A stretch of 64,000 nt of DNA from Actinomadura luteofluorescens (GTDB lineage: Bacteria > Actinomycetota > Actinomycetes > Streptosporangiales > Streptosporangiaceae): positions 4,092,001 through 4,156,000 of the forward strand of contig NZ_JACCBA010000001.1 in NCBI RefSeq assembly GCF_013409365.1. Reading direction: 5' to 3'. Positions 34,426 to 43,553 of this stretch are shown here, one piece after another. Position numbers and translations under genes: made by a program. A model generated the notes under the pieces. It searched no databases, was not told where the DNA came from, and saw only the letters and a program-made list of their open reading frames with translations. Each line of letters starts with the position of its first letter. The first letter of the stretch is position 1.

Positions 34426-36261
34426 CTAGAAAGAGTCTTCGGGGAGGTCCATCACGTCCAGGGTGGTGGACTCGGTGATGGCGCGGTCCGAGGCCAGGCG
34501 GGGCAGGACGGTCTGGCAGAAGAACTGCGCGGCCGCGACCTTGCCGGTGTAGAACGCCTGGTCAGAGTCGGAGACGTCGCCGCCGCCGAGCGCGTTCAGG
34601 GCGACCTCGGCCTGGCGGCACAGGAGCCAGCCGACGATCAGGTCGCCGAGGGCGAGCAGCAGGCGGGAGGAGTTGAGCCCGATCCGGTAGAGCTCCTTCG
34701 GGTTCTCCATCGAGCCGAGCGCCCAGCCGACCATCGGGTCGAGGATGCCCTGGACGTCGTCGAGGGCCCGGCCGAGCAGGGCGCGCTCGTTCTTGAGGCG
34801 GCCGTTGCCGGCCTCGGAGCCGGCGAACGCCCGGATCTCCCCGACGAGCACCTTCAGCGCCTCACCGTTGTCCCGCAGGATCTTGCGGAAGAACAGGTCC
34901 TGGCCCTGGATCGCGGTGGTGCCCTCGTACAGGGTGTCGATCTTGGAGTCGCGGATGTACTGCTCGATCGGGTACTCCTGCAGGAAGCCCGACCCGCCGA
35001 GCGTCTGCAGCGACTCCGCGCCGAGCAGCGCGTACGCCCGCTCGGAGCCGAAGCCCTTCACGATCGGCAGCAGCAGGTCGTTGACCTTCTCGGCGGCCTC
35101 GTCCCTGCGGCCCTCGAACTCGGCGAGCTGCACGGCGTCCTGGTAGGACGCGGTGAGCAGCACGAGGGCGCGCATGCCCTCGGCGTAGGCCTTCTGCGTC
35201 ATGAGGCTGCGCCGGACGTCCGGGTGGTGGGTGATCGTCACCCGCGGAGCGGTCTTGTCGGTCATCTGCGTCATGTCCGCACCCTGGACGCGCTCCTTCG
35301 CGTACTCCAGCGCGTTGAGGTAGCCCGTCGACAGGGTGGCGATGGCCTTGGTGCCGACCATCATGCGGGCGTACTCGATGACGAGGAACATCTGCCGGAT
35401 GCCCTGGTGGACGTCGCCGACCAGGTAGCCGATCGCCGGGTGCTTCTCGCCGAAGGTGAGCTCGCAGGTCGTGGAGACCTTGAGGCCCATCTTCTTCTCG
35501 ACGTTGGTCACGTAGGCGCCGTTGCGCTCGCCGAGCTCACCGGTCTCCACGTCCACGAGGTACTTGGGGACGAGGAACATCGACAGGCCCTTGGTGCCGG
35601 GGCCGGCGCCCTCGGGGCGGGCCAGCACCAGGTGGAAGATGTTCTCGGACATGTCGTGCTCGGCCGAGGTGATGAAGCGCTTGACGCCCTCGATGTGCCA
35701 GGTGCCGTCCGGCTGCTGGACGGCCTTGGCGCGCCCGGCGCCGACGTCGGAGCCGGCGTCCGGCTCGGTCAGCACCATCGTGGCGCCCCACTGCCGCTCC
35801 AGGGCCAGCTCGGCGAACTTCTTCTGCTCGGGCGTGCCGATGTGCCACAGGATCTGCGCGAAACCGGGGCCGGAGGCGAACATGTAGACGGCCGGGTTGG
35901 CGCCCAGCACCTGCTCGGCCACGGCCCACGTGAGCGAGCGCGGGGCGCCGCTGCCGCCGAACTCGGGGGCGAGGTCGAGGCGGTACCACTCGGAGTCCAT
36001 CCACGCCTTGAACGACTTCTTGAAGCCCTCCGGCATCGTGACGGTGCCCGCGGCGGGGTCGAACACCGGCGGGTTGCGGTCCGCGTCCTCGAAGGAGGCG
36101 GCGAGCGGGCCCTCGGCCAGCCGGTTCACCTCGTCGAGGATGCTGCGCACGGTGTCCTCGTCCAGTTCGGCGTACGGGCCGCTGCCGAGGAGGTCCTGGC
36201 GCCTGAACACCTCGAAGAGGTTGAACTCCAGGTCCCGGAGGTTGCTCTTGTAGTGCCCCAT
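34426..36261 (-). CDS. Acyl-CoA dehydrogenase (long, FadE-type)
   Basis: The 611-residue FAD enzyme has [16 protein letters not shown] (FAD/substrate loop), [10 protein letters not shown], and the C-terminal [18 protein letters not shown] followed by [13 protein letters not shown]. The Glu of YEGTT is the expected catalytic base. Length and the C-terminal extension match the long ACADs of actinobacteria and Pseudomonas. It oxidises acyl-CoA; chain length is unknown. ATG 36261 begins [13 protein letters not shown], the usual family start. Confidence 0.93.
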   Translation of the reverse strand: MGHYKSNLRDLEFNLFEVFRRQDLLGSGPYAELDEDTVRSILDEVNRLAEGPLAASFEDADRNPPVFDPAAGTVTMPEGFKKSFKAWMDSEWYRLDLAPEFGGSGAPRSLTWAVAEQVLGANPAVYMFASGPGFAQILWHIGTPEQKKFAELALERQWGATMVLTEPDAGSDVGAGRAKAVQQPDGTWHIEGVKRFITSAEHDMSENIFHLVLARPEGAGPGTKGLSMFLVPKYLVDVETGELGERNGAYVTNVEKKMGLKVSTTCELTFGEKHPAIGYLVGDVHQGIRQMFLVIEYARMMVGTKAIATLSTGYLNALEYAKERVQGADMTQMTDKTAPRVTITHHPDVRRSLMTQKAYAEGMRALVLLTASYQDAVQLAEFEGRRDEAAEKVNDLLLPIVKGFGSERAYALLGAESLQTLGGSGFLQEYPIEQYIRDSKIDTLYEGTTAIQGQDLFFRKILRDNGEALKVLVGEIRAFAGSEAGNGRLKNERALLGRALDDVQGILDPMVGWALGSMENPKELYRIGLNSSRLLLALGDLIVGWLLCRQAEVALNALGGGDVSDSDQAFYTGKVAAAQFFCQTVLPRLASDRAITESTTLDVMDLPEDSF

Positions 36262-36528
36262 TCGAGACTCCGTCTGGTTCCGGCGGCGACCGGCGGCCCC
36301 GCTGCGTACTGGTCGGTAACTCGTCATCATGCTACCCGCTGGTAACCACTGACAACCACCCCGATCGGGCGGTTTCCGGGAGACAGGCCACATCGATACC
36401 ACGCCCTCCCCCAGGGCGTGACCCGAGTCACGAAGGCCCCCCGAGTGGCACCCTCCTTCGCCCCGCACGGCGGGGGTGGCAAGATCAGGCGGGCGCGATT
36501 TCACCCGCGGTGCACGAGGAGGTGCGCA

Positions 36529-37866
36529 ATGAGGCAGGAGGAGGAGGCCGCCCCGAGACTGACCGTCATCGGGACCGGCTACCTCGGCGCCACGCACGCT
36601 ATCTGCATGGCCGTGCTGGGGTACGAGGTCCTCGGCGTGGACGTCGACCGCCACAAGATCGAACAGCTGGCGTCGGGCGAGGTCCCGATCTTCGAACCCG
36701 GGCTGCCGGAGCTGCTCACCAAGGCGCTCGACTCGGGCCGGCTCCGGTTCACCACCTCCTTCGCGGAGGCCGGGGAGTTCGGTGACGTCCACTTCGTGTG
36801 CGTGGGAACGCCCCAGCAGGCCGGTTCGGACGCCGCCGACCTGACCTACGTCGACGCCGCCGTCCGCTCCCTGGCGCCGCACCTGCGCCGCAGGGCCCTG
36901 GTCGTCGGCAAGTCCACCGTGCCGGTCGGGACGGCCGCGCGCCTCACCGGCCTCGTGCAGGAGCTGGCGCCCGCCGGGACGGACGTCGAGCTGGCCTGGA
37001 ACCCGGAGTTCCTCCGCGAGGGCTTCGCCGTGGACGACACGCTGCGTCCCGACCGGCTGGTGTTCGGCGTCGCGTCCGACTGGGCGCACGAGCGGCTGCG
37101 GGCCGCGTTCAGGCTCGTCCTCGACCTCGGCACCCCGGTGATCCGCACGGACCTCGCGACCGCCGAGCTGGTCAAGGTCGCGGCGAACTCCTTCCTCGCC
37201 ACGAAGATCTCCTACATCAACGCGATGGCCGAGGTCTGCGAGGCGGTCGGCGCCGACGTCAAGGACCTCGCCGACTCGCTGGCGCTGGACGACCGCATCG
37301 GCGGCAAGTTCCTGCGGCCGGGCCTCGGGTTCGGCGGGGGCTGCCTGCCCAAGGACATCCGGGCGTTCGCGCACCGCGCCGAGGAGATCGGCGTCGGCCA
37401 GGCCGTGTCGTTCCTGCGCGAGGTGGACGACATCAACCGGCGGCGCAGGGCCCGCACCGTCGACCTCGTCCGGGACCTGCTCGGCGGCGACCTCGCGGGG
37501 AAGCGCGTCGCCGCGTGGGGCGCCGCGTTCAAGCCCAACTCCGACGACATCCGGGACGCGCCCGCGCTGGACGTGGCGCGCACCATCCACGGACTCGGCG
37601 GGGACGTGCGCGTCTACGACCCCGTCGCCCTCGGCAACGCCCGCCGCGCCTTCCCCGAGCTGACCTACGGCGAGAGCGCGTTCGACGTGGCACGCGACGC
37701 GGACGTGGTCGTCCTGCTGACCGAGTGGTCGGACTTCCGGGAGGTCGAGCCGGAGGCGCTGGCCGGGGTCGTGCGGCACAAACGGGTCGTGGACGGGCGC
37801 CATGCCCTCGACGCCGCCCGCTGGCGCGCCGCGGGCTGGGAGTACCGCGCCCTGGGCCGGTCCTGA
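36529..37866 (+). CDS. UDP-glucose/GDP-mannose dehydrogenase family protein
   Basis: The 445-residue protein has the N-terminal NAD motif VIGTGYLG, the central [10 protein letters not shown] and [14 protein letters not shown], and the catalytic Cys272 in [10 protein letters not shown], followed by [14 protein letters not shown]. It oxidises a UDP- or GDP-sugar to the uronic acid, most likely UDP-glucose to UDP-glucuronate. ATG 36529 follows GAGGAGG by six bases. No other polysaccharide gene is adjacent. Confidence 0.92.
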   Translation: MRQEEEAAPRLTVIGTGYLGATHAICMAVLGYEVLGVDVDRHKIEQLASGEVPIFEPGLPELLTKALDSGRLRFTTSFAEAGEFGDVHFVCVGTPQQAGSDAADLTYVDAAVRSLAPHLRRRALVVGKSTVPVGTAARLTGLVQELAPAGTDVELAWNPEFLREGFAVDDTLRPDRLVFGVASDWAHERLRAAFRLVLDLGTPVIRTDLATAELVKVAANSFLATKISYINAMAEVCEAVGADVKDLADSLALDDRIGGKFLRPGLGFGGGCLPKDIRAFAHRAEEIGVGQAVSFLREVDDINRRRRARTVDLVRDLLGGDLAGKRVAAWGAAFKPNSDDIRDAPALDVARTIHGLGGDVRVYDPVALGNARRAFPELTYGESAFDVARDADVVVLLTEWSDFREVEPEALAGVVRHKRVVDGRHALDAARWRAAGWEYRALGRS

Positions 37867-37946
37867 ACGCGTGCATGGGGAACAACCCGCGTTTCGGGGC
37901 CGTTGGCGAAGATGAGGGCCGCGCCCAGCTCGGGCGATGGTCTCTC

Positions 37947-37986
37947 CCGGACGAGGTGCGCCGTACCCGGAACGCGAAGACGGCGC
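37947..37986 (+). promoter_or_regulatory. Guanidine-III (ykkC-III) riboswitch
   Basis: The 40-base segment contains CCGGACGAGGTGCGCCGTAC followed by CCGG, a short variable loop, then AAGACGGCGC. This is the compact pseudoknot core of guanidine-III riboswitches as I recall them from Thermobifida. The conserved ACGAGGTGCGCCGTACCCGG strand and AAGACGGCGC partner are intact. It lies 36 bases before the SMR exporter start, the classic position, and would turn translation on when guanidinium is bound. Confidence 0.9.
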
Positions 37987-38022
37987 GTGACAGTAGTCGT
38001 CTCGTCATCCGGGAGTGCCGTC

Positions 38023-38346
38023 ATGGCCTGGATCCTCGTCATCGTCGCCGGCCTCTTCGAGGTCGCCATGGCCCTGTGCCTGAAGGCCAGTAAGGGCTTC
38101 ACCCAGCCGCTGGAGTCGGCGGGGTTCCTCGTGTTCGCCGTAGCGTCCTTCGGGCTGCTCACCGTCGCCCTCAAGCATCTGGAGGTCGGCACCGCCTACG
38201 CCGTGTGGGTCGGCATCGGAGCCGTCGGGACGGCGGTCCTCGGCATGCTCTTCATGGGCGACGAGGTCTCCGTGACCCGGGTCGTCGCGCTCGCGTTCAT
38301 CGTCCTCGGGGTCGTGGGGCTGAACCTCGCCGGGGGCGGCCACTGA
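38023..38346 (+). CDS. SMR-family guanidinium exporter (Gdx/SugE type)
   Basis: The 107-residue protein has four membrane helices and the SugE/Gdx pattern: MAWILVIVAGLFEVAMALCL with the membrane Glu, KASKGFT, then AYAVWVGIGAVGTAVLGMLF. The preceding guanidine-III riboswitch indicates export of guanidinium in exchange for protons. ATG 38023 is the start. A lone Gdx subunit is expected to form an antiparallel dimer. Confidence 0.93.
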   Translation: MAWILVIVAGLFEVAMALCLKASKGFTQPLESAGFLVFAVASFGLLTVALKHLEVGTAYAVWVGIGAVGTAVLGMLFMGDEVSVTRVVALAFIVLGVVGLNLAGGGH

Positions 38347-38502
38347 CCGGCGACACTGACCCGCGGTGGCGGCGAGCAGCGCGAACGGCCAGGAGCGGCC
38401 ACCGCCTCCGCAGGTCAGCCGAGTTCTCCGGAACGTAATCTCCCGTAACAGCGTCTATGGGACGAGAGCGCGGGGAGTCGCTCGAACACGGGAGGACGGA
38501 CC

Positions 38503-39288
38503 TTGGTCTTCAAGAAGCTGCGTCAGGCGATGGGCATCGGCGGCCCCTCGATCGAGACGGTTCTGCACGACCCGAACACGACGCCCGGCGGCGTCGTCAC
38601 CGGCGAGATCGCCATCATCGGAGGGCAGCACAACTCCGACATCAAGGCGGTGAACCTCGCCCTGCGCACCAAGGTCGAGGTCGAGTCGGGCGACAACGAG
38701 TACACCTCCAACCTGGAGTACGCCAAGATGCCGGTCGCGGGCGGGTTCAGCCTGCAGGAGGGCGCGCGGCACAGCATCCCCTTCCAGTTCCCGATCCCGT
38801 GGGAGGCGCCGCTCACCCACATGTACGGGCGACCGCTGCACGGCACGACGGTCGGGATCGCGACGGAGCTGGAGGTCGCGGGCGCGCTCGACCCGGGCGA
38901 TCTCGACCCGATCGCCGTCCACCCGCTGCCCGCGCAGGAGCGCATCCTCGTGGCGTTCTCCAACCTCGGCTTCCAGTTCCGCAACGCCGACTGCGAGAAG
39001 GGCCGCATCTGGGGCGTCCACCAGGAGCTGCCCTTCTACCAGGAGATCGAGTTCTACCCGCCGGCGCAGTACGCGCGCGGCATCAAGCAGCTCGAAGTGA
39101 CGTTCGTGTCCTACCCGCAGTCGATGGAGGTCGTGCTGGAGCTCGACAAGCGCGGCGGGGTGTTCACCGAGGGACATGACGCGTTCAGCCGGTTCACGGT
39201 CGACTACGCGTCGGTCGAGCACACCAACTGGGAGCAGCAGCTCGACGGCTTCATGCAGGAGGCCGGGCGCCGCCGGGGCTTCTTCTGA
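38503..39288 (+). CDS. spo0M: Spo0M family sporulation-control protein
   Basis: The 261-residue protein is a full Spo0M: an arrestin-like beta-sandwich (GGVVTGEIAIIGGQHNSDIK, SIPFQFPIPWEAPLTHMYG, GTTVGIATELEVAGALD) with the usual C-terminal acidic/aromatic tail. Spo0M modulates development in Bacillus, and homologues are common in actinomycetes. The start is TTG 38503, seven bases after GGAGG. A strong hairpin at 39319-39352 follows the stop. Confidence 0.92.
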   Translation: MVFKKLRQAMGIGGPSIETVLHDPNTTPGGVVTGEIAIIGGQHNSDIKAVNLALRTKVEVESGDNEYTSNLEYAKMPVAGGFSLQEGARHSIPFQFPIPWEAPLTHMYGRPLHGTTVGIATELEVAGALDPGDLDPIAVHPLPAQERILVAFSNLGFQFRNADCEKGRIWGVHQELPFYQEIEFYPPAQYARGIKQLEVTFVSYPQSMEVVLELDKRGGVFTEGHDAFSRFTVDYASVEHTNWEQQLDGFMQEAGRRRGFF

Positions 39289-39318
39289 CCGGGCGTCCAG
39301 CCGTCCATCCGCTCACGG

Positions 39319-39352
39319 GATCCCCTCCGCGATGTTGATCGCGGAGGGGATC
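39319..39352. terminator. 15-bp hairpin between spo0M and the beta-helix gene
   Basis: GATCCCCTCCGCGAT at 39319-39333 pairs perfectly with ATCGCGGAGGGGATC at 39338-39352 across GTTG. It is 30 bases after the spo0M stop and ends 20 bases before the next start. It could terminate spo0M or form a leader structure of the next gene. Confidence 0.7.
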
Positions 39353-39372
39353 TCCGCGTAGAAAGAGGTCCC

Positions 39373-40830
39373 GTGCCCCTGCCCCCCGGACTGAGCCACG
39401 CGGAACGGCGCCTGTGGACGGCGTTCCCCACCGGTTCGGCGGTCGTCCTCGGCGACGACCGCCCGGCCGGCCCCCTGCCCGACCGCATCGTCCGCGCCGA
39501 GATCATCACCAGGCTGCTGCTCGGCGAGTGCGCGCCGCGTCCCGGCGCGGTCGCGGCCGTCCGGCTCCGCGGCGCCTACGTCACCGGGCGGCTGGACGTC
39601 GCGGGCGGCCGCGTCGAGGCCGAGCTGCTGCTGGAGGACTGCCGGCTCGTCGAGGAGCCGGTGCTCGCCAACGCCGAGACGCGCCAGCTCCGGTTCTCCG
39701 GCTGCCGGATGCCCGGCTTCGACGGCGGCGGCCTGCGCGTGGACGGCTTCCTCAGCCTGTCCGGCTCCGAGATCGAGGGGGAGGTCCGGCTGCCGCGGGC
39801 GCAGATCCTCGGCGGCCTGCGGATGAACGGGACGCGGGTCACCGCGTCCGCGCCCGAGAAGTGGGCGGTCTCGGGCGGCGCCCTCATCGTGGACGCCGGT
39901 GCGTTCATCCGGGACGCCGAGATCACCGGCGGGGTGCGGTTCGTGGGCGCGCGGATGAACGGCGGGCTGTTCATGGAGCGCACCACGCTCAGCAACCCGG
40001 GCCGCATCGCCCTGGACGCGCAGAACATCGTCGTCGAGGACACCGCCGAGCTGAGCCACGGGTTCAGCACGTTCGGCACCATCCGCCTGCGCAGCGCCCG
40101 CGTCAACGGCATCCTGTCGTTCATCCGGAGCCGCCTCGACTCCTCCGACCCGGCCCGGATGGCCCTGCACGCCAGCCACATGCAGGTCGACGAGCTGCTG
40201 CTGTGGCCGGAGGAGCGGATAAAGGGCCGGGTGTCGCTGTCGTACTCCAGGATCGACCTGGTCATGGACCATCCGGACATCTGGCCGGACGAGCTGTACC
40301 TGAACGGCATGACGTACCAGACGCTGCGCGGCGCCGAGTTCAAGGACCGGCTCAGCTGGGTGTCGCGGGACCCGGAGTTCCACCTCCAGCCGTACGAGCA
40401 GCTCGCCGGCTGGTACCACAGCATCGGCCACGACGACCTGGCACGGAAGGTCCAGCTCGCCAAGCTGCGGGCGCGCCGCCGCGGGCTGCACCCGGTCCCC
40501 GGGGCGTGGAACCACGTGCTCGACTGGACGGTGGGGTTCGGCTACCGGCCCTGGCTGGCGTTCGCGTGGTTCGCCGCGCTGCTGGCCGTCGGGACGACGG
40601 TGTTCTCGATCGAGCATCCCCGCGCGGTCAAGCCGCCGGACGAGCTGCCCTCCTTCCACGCGCTGATCTACACGCTGGACCTGCTGATCCCGCTCGACAC
40701 GTTCGGGCAGCAGCTGTCCTACGACGCGGTGAACTGGTCGCGCTGGGTGGCGTACGGGCTGGTCTCGACGGGGTGGGTGCTGGTGACGGCGCTGATCGCC
40801 GGCGCGACGCGGGTGCTGCGCCCGAACTGA
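39373..40830 (+). CDS. Beta-helix membrane protein, paralogue of the 16.5-kb gene
   Basis: The 485-residue protein starts LSHAERRLWTAFPTG, matching the start of the protein at 16544 (LTPVERRLWEAFPKG). It has the same repeats (GAYVTGRLDV, GARMNGGLFM, SARVNGILSF) and the same C-terminal layout with FGYRPWLAFAWFAALLAVGT and membrane helices near the end. The second FHALIYTLDLLIPLDTFGQQ block matches FNAFFYTLDLLLPIGSLGQE of the paralogue. Function is unknown. GTG 39373 has AGAGGT upstream. Confidence 0.8.
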   Translation: MPLPPGLSHAERRLWTAFPTGSAVVLGDDRPAGPLPDRIVRAEIITRLLLGECAPRPGAVAAVRLRGAYVTGRLDVAGGRVEAELLLEDCRLVEEPVLANAETRQLRFSGCRMPGFDGGGLRVDGFLSLSGSEIEGEVRLPRAQILGGLRMNGTRVTASAPEKWAVSGGALIVDAGAFIRDAEITGGVRFVGARMNGGLFMERTTLSNPGRIALDAQNIVVEDTAELSHGFSTFGTIRLRSARVNGILSFIRSRLDSSDPARMALHASHMQVDELLLWPEERIKGRVSLSYSRIDLVMDHPDIWPDELYLNGMTYQTLRGAEFKDRLSWVSRDPEFHLQPYEQLAGWYHSIGHDDLARKVQLAKLRARRRGLHPVPGAWNHVLDWTVGFGYRPWLAFAWFAALLAVGTTVFSIEHPRAVKPPDELPSFHALIYTLDLLIPLDTFGQQLSYDAVNWSRWVAYGLVSTGWVLVTALIAGATRVLRPN

Positions 40831-40904
40831 GGCGCGGCCGGACCGAACCGGCGGGGCGCCCTGGGCGTCCATCCGGGGTAGGGGATCAACGAGAATGGGG
40901 CGCC

Positions 40905-41660
40905 ATGGGCACGTATCTGATCACGGGCGCGACGGGCGGCATCGGCACGGCGGTGGCGGAGCTGCTGCGCGAGCGCGGGCACGACCTCCTTCTCACCGGC
41001 CGCTCCGCCGAGCGCCTGGACAAGCTCGCCGCGACGCTGCGCGGGGGCGCGCACGCGGCCACGCAGGTCATCAACCCGGGGGCGGTCGCCTCGCCGGCGC
41101 GCGCCGCGGCCATCGGCACGATCCAGCTCGACCTGACCGAGCCGCGCCGCATCGAGGCGCGGCTCGCGGCGGCGGGGATCCCCGCCCGGCTGGACGGCGT
41201 CGTCCACGCGGCGGGCATGGTGCATCTGGGGACGGTCGCCGACACCGAGGCCGACGAGTGGATGGAGCACCTGTCGGTCAACCTGGTGTCGGCGGCGGAG
41301 CTGACGCGGCTGCTGCTGCCCGCGCTGCGCGCCGCCCAGGGGCACGTGGTGTTCGTCAACTCCACCGCCGGGCTGCGCGCCAACCCCGAGTGGTCGGCGT
41401 ACGCGGCGAGCAAGTTCGGCCTGCGCGCGCTGGCCGACTCGCTGCGCGCGGAGGAGCCGTCCCTGCGCGTCACGACCGTCTACCCAGGCCGGACGGCCAC
41501 GGAGATGCAGCGCAGCGTGCGCGCCCAGGAGGGGCACGCCTACGCCGAGGACGACTTCGCCGCCCCCGCCACGGTCGCGCGCGTGCTGGTCGCCGCGCTG
41601 GAGACGCCGCGGGACGCGGTCGTCTCGGACGTCACCGTCCGGCCGAACCCGGGCCGCTGA
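40905..41660 (+). CDS. Short-chain dehydrogenase/reductase
   Basis: The 251-residue SDR has TGATGGIG (coenzyme loop), HAAGM, VNSTAGLRAN and the catalytic YAASK. Ser is expected at the VNSTAG position. An insertion of about 20 residues after GRSAERLDKLAATL lengthens the usual second strand region. Substrate and coenzyme are not determined. ATG 40905 is the start. A 13-bp terminator follows at 41662-41692. Confidence 0.9.
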   Translation: MGTYLITGATGGIGTAVAELLRERGHDLLLTGRSAERLDKLAATLRGGAHAATQVINPGAVASPARAAAIGTIQLDLTEPRRIEARLAAAGIPARLDGVVHAAGMVHLGTVADTEADEWMEHLSVNLVSAAELTRLLLPALRAAQGHVVFVNSTAGLRANPEWSAYAASKFGLRALADSLRAEEPSLRVTTVYPGRTATEMQRSVRAQEGHAYAEDDFAAPATVARVLVAALETPRDAVVSDVTVRPNPGR

Positions 41661-41661
41661 C

Positions 41662-41692
41662 GGCCGCGTCGCCGTGCCGCGGCGACGCGGCC
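41662..41692. terminator. Terminator between the SDR and surface protein genes
   Basis: GGCCGCGTCGCCG at 41662-41674 pairs perfectly with CGGCGACGCGGCC at 41680-41692 across five bases. It begins one base after the SDR stop and faces the end of the convergent surface protein gene. Confidence 0.8.
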
Positions 41693-41744
41693 GCCCTTCA
41701 CCGCGACGGCGGGCCGTCGTCGTAACCCGCCGTCGCCCCGCCGG

Positions 41745-42209
41745 TCAGGCGGGGGCGGTCGCCCGTCGCCGTGCCGCGAGCGCGATCCCGCCGCCCGCGA
41801 GGACGGTGGCCAGACCCGCCGCGGCGAGCGCGGAGTCCGCGCCGGCGGAGATGCCGGCGGAGGTGCCGCCCCCACCCGTCTCCACGCCGCCGGTGGGAAT
41901 CACACGGATCTTGTGCAGATATTTGACGTCGATGAACCCGTGACGGAGCTGGACCGGGACGTTGCCGCGGATCTCGGTGAACCCCGTCTTCTTGCAGTCG
42001 GCCCACGGTTTCTGGTGGTACTTCAGAACGCCCACGATCTTCGAGTGCACGTTCGGCATCTCGTGGACGTTGAGCCCGTGCGGCGCCGTGACCAGGTACT
42101 CGCAGAGCTGGGTGTCCGTCTGCGCCTCCGCGGTCCCTGCCCCGATCATGACGAACGCCCCCGCCGCCGCCCCCGCGGCGGCCACGGCCATCTTCCTTCG
42201 CACGCTCAT
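41745..42209 (-). CDS. Secreted membrane-anchored protein with SH3-like domain
   Basis: The 154-residue protein has a signal peptide (MSVRRKMAVAAAGAAAGAF), an SH3b-like core (CEYLVTAPHGLNVHEMPNVH, then IVGVLKYHQKPWADCKK), a Gly/Ser spacer and a C-terminal hydrophobic helix with a basic tail (ALAARRRATAPA). The layout resembles a sortase substrate, but no LPXTG is visible. Two cysteines may form a disulfide. ATG 42209 follows a GGGGGAGA site. Confidence 0.75.
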   Translation of the reverse strand: MSVRRKMAVAAAGAAAGAFVMIGAGTAEAQTDTQLCEYLVTAPHGLNVHEMPNVHSKIVGVLKYHQKPWADCKKTGFTEIRGNVPVQLRHGFIDVKYLHKIRVIPTGGVETGGGGTSAGISAGADSALAAAGLATVLAGGGIALAARRRATAPA

Positions 42210-42353
42210 CCCTTGTCTCCCCCGCTCGTTTCTCCTGGTGGGCGGGTCGCCCACCTCGGGGTGACCGATACCCGACGAAGATCAAGAAGAGCCTTGGAGA
42301 CGACAAAACAATGGAGTCGCCAGAATGGCGCTCCATTCACAACAAAAGGGTAT

Positions 42354-42971
42354 TTAACCGGACGTTCCCCGAGGCGCCTCGATCTTGCCGCGGCGCAGGA
42401 ACCACGCGGCGAGGAGGCCGCCGAGCAGCCCGAACAGGTGGCCCTGCCAGGAGATCCTCGGGTCGCTCGGGAGGACGCCGAGCAGCATCGTCCCGTAGAC
42501 CGCGACGACGGCGACCGCGATGGCGATGTCGGGCAGCCGCCGCTCGAAGATCCCGCGACCCACCAGGTAGCCGAAGAAACCGAAGATCAGGATGCTGGAC
42601 CCGAGGGTGTTGGCGGAGCTGAGGAACCACACCCCGAGCCCGCCGACCACGATGATGATCAGGCTGGCGGCGAGGAACCTGGCGATGCCCCGCGCCGCCG
42701 CGACGAATCCGAGGACGAGGAACGGGACCGTGTTGGCCGTCAGGTGCCCGAAGCCGGCGTGCATGAACGGCGCGGTGAAGATGTCGGGCAGGTCGTCCAC
42801 GTCGCGCGGCTGGATCCCGAACCGGTCGAGCCAGCCGTTCATCGTGTAGTCGACCGCTTCGAGCACCCACATCGCGGCGGTCACCGTGAGGATCAGCACC
42901 GCCGACGCAAGGGCGCGGACGCCGTGCTTCGCCAGGCCCTCGGAACGTTGCCGGTCGGGGGTAAAGCTCAT
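42354..42971 (-). CDS. Rhomboid family intramembrane serine protease
   Basis: The 205-residue protein has six hydrophobic segments. MHAGFGHLTANTVPFLVLG gives the rhomboid HxxxN region, TLGSSILIFGFFGYL supplies the G-x-S nucleophile (GSS rather than GAS), and QGHLFGLLGGLLAAW holds the catalytic His. Catalytic residues appear intact. ATG 42971 is used; the frame is open upstream to 43016. It is likely active, with unknown substrate. Confidence 0.87.
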   Translation of the reverse strand: MSFTPDRQRSEGLAKHGVRALASAVLILTVTAAMWVLEAVDYTMNGWLDRFGIQPRDVDDLPDIFTAPFMHAGFGHLTANTVPFLVLGFVAAARGIARFLAASLIIIVVGGLGVWFLSSANTLGSSILIFGFFGYLVGRGIFERRLPDIAIAVAVVAVYGTMLLGVLPSDPRISWQGHLFGLLGGLLAAWFLRRGKIEAPRGTSG

Positions 42972-43077
42972 GTCAGCCACCGTAAAGTCTCTGCGTCCCT
43001 GACTCCCCCAACGCACGGGACGGCCGGATGGTGCCGGTGGCCTTTTCGATGGGCCCCCAGAAGCCTCTATGCGGCCT

Positions 43078-43425
43078 CTAGGCGGCGGACGCGTGCTCCG
43101 ACTCGGAGGCGTCGCCGCGCACCACGATCACCGGCAGCGGCCGCCGTGCCGGGGCGTCGGCCGTCCGGCGCAGGTAGCGCCGCTCCTCGGGGGTCGTCCC
43201 GCCCCAGATGCCATCGGGCTCCCCCACCCGCAGCGCCCACGCGAGGCAGTCGGCCCGCACGGGGCAGTTGGAACAGATCTCCTTGGCCGCGTCCTCCTGT
43301 GCCTGGAGCACGGGCGCGGCGTAGCCGATCGGGAAGAACAGGTCGGGATCCGCGCCACGGCAGATGGCGTGGTCGGTCCAGTGTTCCTCGTTCTCGGTGT
43401 TGTGCATGGAGCCGGTGTTGTGCAT
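43078..43425 (-). CDS. WhiB family iron-sulfur transcriptional regulator
   Basis: The 115-residue protein has the four cluster-binding cysteines (Cys22, Cys51, Cys54, Cys60 in EICSNCPVRADC) and the DGIWGG turn of WhiB proteins, plus a basic C-terminal DNA-contact helix (EERRYLRR). It binds an Fe-S cluster and acts with the housekeeping sigma factor. The N-terminal MHNTGSMHNTENEEH contains a short duplication; ATG 43407 is an alternative start. It is divergent from the GNAT gene across a duplicated palindrome. Confidence 0.93.
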   Translation of the reverse strand: MHNTGSMHNTENEEHWTDHAICRGADPDLFFPIGYAAPVLQAQEDAAKEICSNCPVRADCLAWALRVGEPDGIWGGTTPEERRYLRRTADAPARRPLPVIVVRGDASESEHASAA

Positions 43426-43480
43426 TGACTTCTCCCTGCGCGGTGAGACCACCGTCCGAGCCGGGGGGTCTCCACTCAGC

Positions 43481-43505
43481 GTAGTACTACACAACGTAGT
43501 ACTAC
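43481..43505. promoter_or_regulatory. Duplicated palindrome operator between whiB and GNAT genes
   Basis: The 10-base palindrome GTAGTACTAC occurs twice, at 43481-43490 and 43496-43505, separated by ACAAC (15 bases centre to centre). It lies in the divergent promoter of the whiB and GNAT genes, so a dimeric regulator likely binds each half cooperatively. The TACTAC word is reminiscent of BlaI/MecI-type sites, which is only a hint; no such regulator is encoded nearby. Confidence 0.7.
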
Positions 43506-43553
43506 AAGACATGGGCGAACGCTGCAACTTAGCGCCCCGATAACCTGGGAGGT

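Noticed and set aside
34351..36345. A long plus-strand frame opposite the acyl-CoA dehydrogenase
   Set aside because: Antisense shadow; the minus strand has the catalytic YEGTT and other family motifs.
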